Shown here piece after piece: positions 57,651 to 64,000 of a stretch of DNA of 64,000 nucleotides. A program made the translations under genes and the position numbers. Location: assembly GCF_002043095.1 (NCBI RefSeq), contig NZ_MVOC01000028.1, forward strand, positions 62,902 to 126,901. Reading direction: 5' to 3'. Position 1 is the first letter of the stretch; each line of letters opens with the position of its first letter. This DNA comes from Mycobacterium sp. AT1 (GTDB taxonomy: Bacteria > Actinomycetota > Actinomycetes > Mycobacteriales > Mycobacteriaceae). The notes below the pieces were generated by a model. It saw only the letters and a program-made list of their open reading frames with translations. It was not told where the DNA came from and made no database searches.

Positions 57651-58436
57651 TCAGTGCGGAGGTCTGCCACCGAGGGTGCGGGTGATCTGTTCGGCGTAGC
57701 CGACGAGCAGGTCTATCCACTCCTCGCATCGCTGCTGTGGCATGCGGAGGGTGGGACCGCTGATGGTCACTGCGCCGAGAAGGTCTCCCGCGGAATCGAA
57801 TACGGGCGCGGAGAGACCGGATGCCGAGTCGTCGCGCTCGCCCGTGGTGATGGCGTAACCGTCGGACTTCGTGTGGGCGATCAGCGCGCGCAGCTCGTCG
57901 GCGCTGGTGACCGTTCGATCCGCCAGCTGCTCGAGAGGCGCGTTCAAGACTTGGTCGGCCAAGACTGGGTTCCAAGCCAGGAGCACCCGCGACGCCGAGC
58001 CAACGTGCAGCGGTATCACCTTGCCTACGTACATCTCTCGACGCAGCGCATGCTGGGTCTCGGCGACGGCGATGCAGACGCGGAAGTTCTGCTCGACGGT
58101 GAAGAAGCACGCGGTTTCGGTGGTCTTGTCCCGAATCTCCTTCAGCACCGGATTGACGACGGCCAAGACGTCGACGTCCTTGCGGGCAGTGGCCGCCCAA
58201 TAGGACATCCGGATGCCGATGCGGATGTGATCGCCGACGCGGTCGAGCATGCCCTGGGACACCATGTTGCTCACCAACCGCTGCACGGTCGAGGTGGGCA
58301 GCCCGGTCGCCTGTTGGATCTCCCCTAGCGTCATCGCCGGACGCGTCAACGTGAACGCATTCAAGATCTCGGTGATCTTGTTCAAGACCAGCAGCGTTTG
58401 TTGCTTCCCCGAGGCGTCGGCCTCGCCGTTTCCCAT
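57651..58436 (-). CDS. IclR family transcriptional regulator
   Basis: A 261-residue regulator with an N-terminal winged helix (MTLGEIQQATGLPTSTVQRL, residues 35-54, then VSNMVSQGMLDR) and a C-terminal effector-binding domain (about residues 90-255). ATG 58436 ends the first gene of its own stop-start gap: it lies 39 bases after the dehydrogenase stop and is probably the last gene of the catabolic operon. IclR proteins commonly control adjacent organic-acid or aromatic pathways, so it likely acts on the palindromes upstream of the GntP gene. Confidence 0.9.
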   Translation of the reverse strand: MGNGEADASGKQQTLLVLNKITEILNAFTLTRPAMTLGEIQQATGLPTSTVQRLVSNMVSQGMLDRVGDHIRIGIRMSYWAATARKDVDVLAVVNPVLKEIRDKTTETACFFTVEQNFRVCIAVAETQHALRREMYVGKVIPLHVGSASRVLLAWNPVLADQVLNAPLEQLADRTVTSADELRALIAHTKSDGYAITTGERDDSASGLSAPVFDSAGDLLGAVTISGPTLRMPQQRCEEWIDLLVGYAEQITRTLGGRPPH

Positions 58437-58475
58437 GACGTCGAATCTACCGTCGCCGCGGCGCGCCGCGGACTC

Positions 58476-59471
58476 TCAGTGCCAGGCCGCGGGATTGACG
58501 CAGTGCGGAGGAAGTCGTCCCGCTGCCATGGCCACGGCGTTGGCGGCGCACAGGTCGGCCATGCGATTTCTCACCTGCACCGTCGCGCTGCCGAGATGGG
58601 GCAGCAGGACGACGTTGGGTAGCTCGGTCAGACCGGGGGTCAGAAGCGGTTCGTTCTCGTACACGTCGAGTCCCGCCGCGGCGATGGTCCCCTCGCGTAG
58701 GGCCGAGACGAGGGACACTTCGTCGACGATCGGGCCGCGCGCGGTGTTGACCAGCGTGGCGGTCGGTTTCATCGCCGACAGCACGTCGCCGTCGACGAGG
58801 TGACGGGTGGTGTCGGCCAGCGGTACGTGCACGGAGAGGAAGTCACTGGTCTCGACGAGTTCGGGCCAGCTTACTTGCCGCGCCGGAAACGGCAGTGCCG
58901 CAACTTCGGCGTCGTTCACCACCCGGCCCGCTGGTGGGTGAGAACAGAACGTGACGTCCATGCCGAAGGCCGCAGCGCGTGCCGCGGTTGCCCTGGCGAT
59001 TCGACCGAACCCGACGAGGCCCAGCGTGGCACCCGAAACATCCTGCCCTAGAAGCAGTTCTGGACGCCACCCGGTCCATTGCCCCGAACGGACCAACTGA
59101 TCTGCCTCGACCGCCCGGCGCGCAGTGGCGAGGATGAGCAACATCGCGAGGTCGGCGGTGGCGTCGGTCAGGACGCCGGGGGTGTTGCCCACCACGATGC
59201 CAGTGGCGGTGGCCGCGGCCACGTCGACGTTGTCGTATCCGACCGCGTAGTTCGAGATGCCGGTCACCTTGGCGTCGGTCAGCAGCGCAGCATCGAAGAG
59301 ATCACCCAGTTGGGCGACGACGACGTCGAATTCTCCTGAACTGCAGAGCTTCCGGAGCTCGTGCGGCGTCGGCTGCTTGGTAGGGACGTGGACCCGGCCG
59401 GCGGCGCGTAACGCCGCCATTCCGACCTCGGGTATCGGGTACGTGACGAGGAACGCAGGGCTAAGCGCCAT
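58476..59471 (-). CDS. D-2-hydroxyacid dehydrogenase
   Basis: NAD(P)-dependent reductase of 2-oxo acids, 331 residues. The dinucleotide motif is GLVGFGRIAR (151-160). The catalytic residues are Arg245 in NTARGPIVDE, Glu274 in DVYENEP and His292 in LLPHLGSA. It resembles glyoxylate/hydroxypyruvate reductases. ATG 59471 lies inside the end of the lyase gene (11-base overlap). In this operon it could reduce the oxo-acid released by the lyase, or supply it by running in reverse. Confidence 0.9.
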   Translation of the reverse strand: MALSPAFLVTYPIPEVGMAALRAAGRVHVPTKQPTPHELRKLCSSGEFDVVVAQLGDLFDAALLTDAKVTGISNYAVGYDNVDVAAATATGIVVGNTPGVLTDATADLAMLLILATARRAVEADQLVRSGQWTGWRPELLLGQDVSGATLGLVGFGRIARATAARAAAFGMDVTFCSHPPAGRVVNDAEVAALPFPARQVSWPELVETSDFLSVHVPLADTTRHLVDGDVLSAMKPTATLVNTARGPIVDEVSLVSALREGTIAAAGLDVYENEPLLTPGLTELPNVVLLPHLGSATVQVRNRMADLCAANAVAMAAGRLPPHCVNPAAWH

Positions 59472-60435
59472 CGCACTGCCCTACCTTCTCGGGGTCTCCG
59501 ATGACCCAGGGAAAGGCCGTCGCCGACGAGCGGGCACCTTGGACGGTCTTGGATCGGTTCGACTCACCGATGTCGGCGAGGATGCGCTCGGAGAGCTCCA
59601 CGATCCCGGCCAGCGTCCTCGGGGTGATCCAGTCGGGACGCAGCGCGAAGAGCAGATCTTCGGTTGCGGTGTTGCCGCTGGCGCCGGGGGCGAACGGGCA
59701 ACCGCCGAGGCCTCCGAGGGATCCGTCGACCATGGTGGCTCCGGCGTCGACCGCCGCGAGGGTGTTCGCAACGCCCAGCCCCCAGGTGTCATGTCCGTGA
59801 AACACCAAGCGCTGCTGCGGTTGCGCGGCCCGCAGCGCCGACACCAGATCCGTGACCTGGGTCGGGATGGCCTGTCCGATGGTGTCGCAAACCACGATGT
59901 GCTCGGCACCGTCGGTGCGCGGGTCCGCGGCGATCGCCAGGACCCGCTGCGGATCGGTGATCCCTTCGAAGGGGCAGGTGAAGGCGGTGGCGATGCACAG
60001 TTGGATGGAACCTCCCACCTCGTGGGCGATCCGTATCGCGTCGGGCATTGCCGCGACGCTGGTTTCGGTGTCGCGACCGATGTTTGCCTTGTTGTGGGAA
60101 TCCGACGCCGACAAGCAGTATTGGAAACGCCGCGCTCCGGCGGCGGCCGCCTTCTCCACGTGGCGAGGGGTCGCGACCCAGACCCAGCACTTGTCGAGCT
60201 CCTCGGGTGTGAGCGCGGCGACGACGTCGAGGGTGTCGGCCAGCGGTGGAACGAGATTGCCTCTGGCCATGGAACCAATCTCCAGGCTGGGCATCCCGAG
60301 TGCGAGCAGTTCGCGAATGACGTCGACCTTGAGTTGGGTCGGCATCATCTTGGAGGTCAGCTGCAGACCGTCGCGCAGCGTGACGTCGCGCACCTCCGCA
60401 CGAGGTGTGTAGGGGCGAGGCTCGGTGGCGGTCAC
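59461..60435 (-). CDS. HMG-CoA lyase-like acyl-CoA lyase
   Basis: DRE-TIM metallolyase of 324 residues that cleaves a 3-hydroxy-3-alkyl-acyl-CoA to acetyl-CoA and an oxo-acid. Asp22 in RDVTLRDGLQ and His213/His215 in VFHGHDT bind the divalent metal. The flexible loop with catalytic Cys246 reads GGLGGCPFAPGASGN. SASDSHNKANIGRD is another lyase hallmark. GTG 60435 overlaps the CoA-transferase stop (GTGA). Beside a CoA-transferase, its substrate may be HMG-CoA, citramalyl-CoA or a similar compound; sequence alone does not decide. Confidence 0.9.
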   Translation of the reverse strand: MTATEPRPYTPRAEVRDVTLRDGLQLTSKMMPTQLKVDVIRELLALGMPSLEIGSMARGNLVPPLADTLDVVAALTPEELDKCWVWVATPRHVEKAAAAGARRFQYCLSASDSHNKANIGRDTETSVAAMPDAIRIAHEVGGSIQLCIATAFTCPFEGITDPQRVLAIAADPRTDGAEHIVVCDTIGQAIPTQVTDLVSALRAAQPQQRLVFHGHDTWGLGVANTLAAVDAGATMVDGSLGGLGGCPFAPGASGNTATEDLLFALRPDWITPRTLAGIVELSERILADIGESNRSKTVQGARSSATAFPWVIGDPEKVGQCDGA

Positions 60436-61640
60436 GAGAGTGCTCCGATTTCGTCGTCGGTGAGGTGCAACAGGTTGGACAGCACATCGTGGGTATGCGC
60501 CCCGAGGTCCGGTCCGACGCTGCGGATCGGAAGGGACTTGCCGCCGATGACCGGAACGATCCCGGTGAACCCGACGCTCTTCGGCTCCTCGTCGCCGGTG
60601 TCGACGTCAAAGTGCTGAATCATGTTGCGCGCCTCGTATTGTGCGTCGTCGCAGATGTCGGCGGCGGTGTAGATCGGACCGGACGGGACGCCGGCTTCGT
60701 CGAGGATCTTGAGGGCCTCGTCGCGGCTGAGCTGGCTCGACCACTGCCCGATCGCGACGTCGAGTTCGTCGCGGCGCAACCAGCGTCCGGCGTTCGTCTG
60801 CAGATCGGGGTCGACGGCGAGGTCGGGTCGCCCTATGGTCGTCATGTAGCGCTGGTAGATGGCGTCACCGTTGCCTGCGACGATGATGCTGGTGCCGTCG
60901 TTGCATGGATAGGCATTGCTGGGGGCGATGCCTTCCATCCGCCCCCCGACGCGTTCGCGGGTGACACCGTAGGCGAGGTAGTCCGGGACGAGCGATTCCA
61001 TGACCGCCAGGATTGACTCGTTGAGCGCGACGTCGACGATGCGCTGGTCGAGCGGGACGGTGGTGCGTTCCCGTTGAAACAGCGCCATGACGGTGCCGAA
61101 CGCGGCGTAGATGCCGGCGATCGAATCGCCGATGGACACCCCCGTGCGTACCGGCGGGCGGTCGGGATCGCCGACCAGTTCCCGCAGACCGCCGAATGCC
61201 TCTGCGACGGCGGCGAATCCGGGGCGCTGCGACATCGGGCCGGTCTGGCCGAACGCCGAGATCCGGGTGATTATCAGGTTCGGGTTGGCGTCGTCGAGCA
61301 CCGCCGGGCCGAGGCCCCACTTTTCGAGGGTGCCAGGCCGGAAGTTCTCCAGCACGACGTCGCAGTGCCGGACCAGGTCGAGCACGATGTCACGGCCCCG
61401 TTCGGTCTTGAGGTCGAGCACGATGGATTTCTTGTTGCGGTTGATCGTGCGGTAGAGCATCGAGGTGTCGCCGGAGTACAACCGCCAGTTGCGGAGTTCG
61501 TCGCCGGTGACGGGCCGCTCCACCTTGATGACCTCGGCGCCGAAGTCGGCGAGCATGCGTCCCGCGGTGGGTGCGGCGATGTAGTTGCCGAGTTCTAGCA
61601 CCCGGACGCCGTCAAGGGGGCGAACATCGTTGTGAGTCAT
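60432..61640 (-). CDS. CaiB/BaiF class III CoA-transferase
   Basis: Transfers CoA from an acyl-CoA donor (often succinyl-CoA) to an organic acid. The 402-residue protein has the family N-terminus DGVRVLELGNYIAAPTAGRMLADFGAEVIK (residues 10-39, given by landmarks), LDLKTERGRDI, FRPGTLEKWGL and the nucleophilic Asp172 in VSIGDSIAG. ATG 61640 has AGGAAAG about four bases upstream; the frame is open further but without support. It activates the acid that the downstream lyase then cleaves. Confidence 0.92.
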   Translation of the reverse strand: MTHNDVRPLDGVRVLELGNYIAAPTAGRMLADFGAEVIKVERPVTGDELRNWRLYSGDTSMLYRTINRNKKSIVLDLKTERGRDIVLDLVRHCDVVLENFRPGTLEKWGLGPAVLDDANPNLIITRISAFGQTGPMSQRPGFAAVAEAFGGLRELVGDPDRPPVRTGVSIGDSIAGIYAAFGTVMALFQRERTTVPLDQRIVDVALNESILAVMESLVPDYLAYGVTRERVGGRMEGIAPSNAYPCNDGTSIIVAGNGDAIYQRYMTTIGRPDLAVDPDLQTNAGRWLRRDELDVAIGQWSSQLSRDEALKILDEAGVPSGPIYTAADICDDAQYEARNMIQHFDVDTGDEEPKSVGFTGIVPVIGGKSLPIRSVGPDLGAHTHDVLSNLLHLTDDEIGALS

Positions 61641-61665
61641 GGACTTTCCTAGTCGGTATCGCGTG

Positions 61666-63090
61666 TCAGAACAGCAGGCTGGCGGGCAGGATGAGCAGGA
61701 TCGCGACAACCGAGGCGACGGACACTCCGACGGTGACGGTCTTGAGCGCGCCACGGGTGGACTGGCCAAGCAGCGATTGCAAGAGCCAGAAGGTGTTGCT
61801 GGTGACGTGGACGGCGAACAGGGATCCTGCACCGGCGGCGAGCGCGACCAGCACCGGGTCCAAGCCGAGCAGCGGCACCACTGGCGCCAAGATACCCGCA
61901 GAGGTGATGGCAGAGATGGTGACCGACCCGACCGCGACGTGCAGCGCGGCAGCGATCACCCACACCACGAGCAGCGGGGCGGCGGTGTTGGCGGTGAAGT
62001 AGTCCCCGAGGATGTCGCCCAACCCGGCGGCCTTGATGGTCGCGGCCAGTGAACCGCCCACCCCCGTCAGGATGAGGATCTGCCCGCTTTCCTTGAACCC
62101 GGTGGCGAACGCCTTCTGGATCTGTTCTGCCCCTAGGGCGTAGCGCCCGACGAAGCTGGTGCCGATGAGGCCGATCAGTAGGGCGATCACCGGGGAGGAC
62201 AGGAAGCCGATGATCGGGTTGTGGACGTCGACGGCGTCGAGGATGGCGCCGGTGGCGATCAGCAGCAGCGCGGTCAGCATGGGGGCGAACAACAACAGCA
62301 GCGAGGTGTGGGCGCGGGTCGGCGCCGGCGACTTGACCGCCACGCTGCCGGTGCCGGTCGTCGAAGCGGCCGTGCCCTCGGTGCCGGTGGTGTCACCGAC
62401 GTCGTCCCGGGGTGGCGCGGCGTCGTCGGGTTCGTCGCCGAGGAAGGGTGATTCGTCGCGGTCGGCGTCCCACCAGCCGTGGTTGAACAGGAATGACATG
62501 ATGGCCACCGAGATCATGACGGTGGGAATGATCAGGCAGAAGCCGAACAGGAGCATCTTGCCCAGCGGCACGTCGAGCAGACCGGCCAGAGCCAGGGAGG
62601 CCACGCCGGGCACCATCATGACGATGCCGCACTCCAGGGAGATGGCCATGGCCGTCGCGATGCGGGGCAATCCGTTCTTGCCGATCCGCTTGGCCAGGTT
62701 GCGGGCCAATGGGGCGCTCATCACCAGCAGCACGTCGAGGAAGATCGACTGCAAGGCAGTCGCGATGGTCAGCGACAACGCATACGGCATGCGCTTCGGG
62801 CCGAAGATGCGCAACAGCAGTTCGACGAGCCGTTGGAACGCGCCGGTCTGCTGCAGGATCGCGCCCATCAGCACACCGAAGGCGATGAGCAGGCCGACGT
62901 CGGCCATGATCTCGCCGAAGCCGCCGGTAATGGCCTTGATGGTCTCCTCGACCCCCAGACCGACGGCCAATCCCAGGTAGGCCGACCCGACGACCAGCGA
63001 GACGACGGGGTTCAGTTTGAACCGGACGATCATCACCACCACGGCGAGGATCGCGACCGCGGTGTTGACCACGACTGCGGTATCGGACAT
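61666..63090 (-). CDS. GntP-family organic acid transporter
   Basis: A 474-residue permease with about 12-13 membrane helices, similar to gluconate:H+ symporters and related citrate or hydroxy-acid carriers. Typical blocks are LIAFGVLMGAILQQTGAFQRL, LECGIVMMVPGVASLAL and VHVTSNTFWLLQSLLGQST. A hydrophilic loop in the middle (residues 215-260) is rich in Asp, Thr and Gly. ATG 63090 has GGAG upstream. It heads the catabolic operon, 25 bases before the CoA-transferase gene, and should import the pathway substrate. Confidence 0.9.
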   Translation of the reverse strand: MSDTAVVVNTAVAILAVVVMIVRFKLNPVVSLVVGSAYLGLAVGLGVEETIKAITGGFGEIMADVGLLIAFGVLMGAILQQTGAFQRLVELLLRIFGPKRMPYALSLTIATALQSIFLDVLLVMSAPLARNLAKRIGKNGLPRIATAMAISLECGIVMMVPGVASLALAGLLDVPLGKMLLFGFCLIIPTVMISVAIMSFLFNHGWWDADRDESPFLGDEPDDAAPPRDDVGDTTGTEGTAASTTGTGSVAVKSPAPTRAHTSLLLLFAPMLTALLLIATGAILDAVDVHNPIIGFLSSPVIALLIGLIGTSFVGRYALGAEQIQKAFATGFKESGQILILTGVGGSLAATIKAAGLGDILGDYFTANTAAPLLVVWVIAAALHVAVGSVTISAITSAGILAPVVPLLGLDPVLVALAAGAGSLFAVHVTSNTFWLLQSLLGQSTRGALKTVTVGVSVASVVAILLILPASLLF

Positions 63091-63166
63091 GGATGCACTC
63101 CGTTCCAAGGCTTACTTCTCTGAATGACTCGATGGCCGGTGGGTCACATCACAGAAGGAGAGCGGT

Positions 63167-63194
63167 GTGAGCTACGGCTCACTCATATTATGAG
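63167..63194. promoter_or_regulatory. Abutting palindromes upstream of the GntP operon
   Basis: GTGAGC-TACG-GCTCAC (63167-63182) is followed directly, sharing one base, by CTCATA-T-TATGAG (63182-63194); both are perfect inverted repeats. They lie about 75-105 bases upstream of the transporter start, in the only gap before the operon. They are good candidates for the IclR operator. Confidence 0.6.
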
Positions 63195-63231
63195 CACTAA
63201 CCCACAATATAGGCAATAGCCGGACTGGAAA

Positions 63232-64000
63232 TCAGCCGACGAGTGCGACGACGCCGACGATGACGGGCACCGACACCACCGTGCTCAGAAGGGTGGCGTC
63301 GCGCGCGAGGCCTTCGCCGCGGCGATACACCGCGGCATAGGTGTTGATGTTCTGTGCCGCAGGCAGGGCGGCGAGCACGGTGACGAGCATGACCTGATGC
63401 TCGTCGACGTGGAAACAGAAGCGCGCCAACACGTAAGCCAGCACCGGCATGACCACGTTCTTGCAGAGCACGGAGAGGACGACGTCGACCCGCGGCGGTC
63501 GTGGTGGGCGGTCCGCGGGTGCGGCCAGCGTGATCCCGAACGCGAGCAGCACGGTCGGAATCGTCAGTGCCGCCATCAGTTCCAACGGATCGTGCAGCAG
63601 CGGCGGCAGGTCGACCCCGGTGACGGCCAAGGCGATGCCGATCACGCTTGCGGCGATGATCGGGGTGGTGATCAACGCCTTCAACCGAGAGCCGACCGAA
63701 CGCGGCTCCGCGGACTCGGAGTCGAGGATCGCCAGGATCAACGGGACCAGGACGACGTACTGGAGCAGGATGATCGACGACACCTCGGTGGTGCTGCCGA
63801 ACACGTACGTGCTCAGTGGCAGGCCGAGGTTTCCGGCGTTCACCACCGAGGCCGCCGACGCGCCGATGGCGGACTCCCCTCGCGGCCGACGCAAGATCCG
63901 GCTGGCGATCGCGAAGCACGCCCCGAAGACGGCCAACGCCGTGATCGCAGAGATCAGCAGGGCCGGGGAGAAGATCTTCGCCGGGGCGGTGTCGGCGAGG
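63232..64000 (-). CDS. AEC-family transporter (auxin efflux carrier-like), 5' end outside window
   Basis: The frame is open to the right edge, so the N-terminus is missing; about 256 codons are seen. It encodes seven or eight membrane helices with ASVVNAGNLGLPLSTYVFG, the conserved Asn-Gly-Leu-Pro block of AEC carriers, and ALPAAQNINTYAAVYRRGE near the C-terminus. AEC proteins carry malonate, malate or other organic acids in bacteria. It is on the same strand as the downstream catabolic operon, with 141 bases between, and could serve the same substrate or product. Confidence 0.85.
   Translation of the reverse strand, partial: LADTAPAKIFSPALLISAITALAVFGACFAIASRILRRPRGESAIGASAASVVNAGNLGLPLSTYVFGSTTEVSSIILLQYVVLVPLILAILDSESAEPRSVGSRLKALITTPIIAASVIGIALAVTGVDLPPLLHDPLELMAALTIPTVLLAFGITLAAPADRPPRPPRVDVVLSVLCKNVVMPVLAYVLARFCFHVDEHQVMLVTVLAALPAAQNINTYAAVYRRGEGLARDATLLSTVVSVPVIVGVVALVG

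Overview
This is high-GC actinobacterial DNA, most likely from a fast-growing Mycobacterium (Mycolicibacterium). The evidence is gene order. The relA-apt-lipoprotein-secF-secD-yajC block, the divergent gabT, ruvC-ruvA-ruvB, yebC, pdxT-tesB-pdxS and the Nudix-pimA-acyltransferase-pgsA-HIT-thrS block all follow the order of the M. tuberculosis Rv2583c-Rv2614c region. GTG starts, 4-base GTGA/ATGA overlaps and phosphatidylinositol-mannoside genes fit the same group. No rRNA, tRNA, CRISPR array or insertion sequence was recognised.

Region 1-33 kb is mostly conserved core. It holds the end of an MFS transporter; the stringent-response and Sec operon on the minus strand; a GABA/aminobutyraldehyde pair on the plus strand; a membrane diguanylate cyclase whose 3' end runs antisense into a DUF1304 gene; and the Holliday-junction operon. 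A TetR gene diverges from a small operon (Asp-nucleophile alpha/beta hydrolase, VOC protein, NAD(P)-binding protein) across two clear tandem operators. A 13E12-type DUF222-HNH gene with an apparently leaderless promoter sits between yebC and pdxT. The lipid block makes phosphatidylinositol phosphate (pgsA) and phosphatidylinositol mannosides (pimA, patA) and is tightly coupled to thrS and an Ap4A-phosphorylase-like HIT gene.

Region 33-57.6 kb is more accessory. It contains small enzymes (DUF1990, MBL-fold, DUF2237); two flavin-dependent monooxygenases of the LLM/NtaA-DszA type behind a leader-like region; a Kup potassium transporter; and a GDT1/UPF0016 manganese-transport gene behind a recognisable yybP-ykoY manganese riboswitch. 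Next comes a three-gene SMC-like cluster matching Wadjet/MksBEF components JetA, JetB and JetC, with no JetD nuclease gene beside it. It is followed by a Tat-exported multicopper oxidase convergent with a NarL-type two-component system, cysE-cysK, a DHA2 drug exporter, a lipoprotein, a MarR regulator divergent from a CtaG-like membrane protein with palindromes between them, a soluble Ser/Thr kinase and a DUF2254 protein.

Region 57.6-64 kb is a compact minus-strand catabolic operon: GntP-type transporter, class III CoA-transferase, HMG-CoA-lyase-like enzyme, D-2-hydroxyacid dehydrogenase and IclR regulator. Two abutting palindromes lie upstream of the transporter and a partial AEC-family transporter lies beyond them. 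Its logic is uptake of an organic acid, CoA activation, retro-aldol cleavage and reduction of a 2-oxo acid; the substrate cannot be read from sequence alone.
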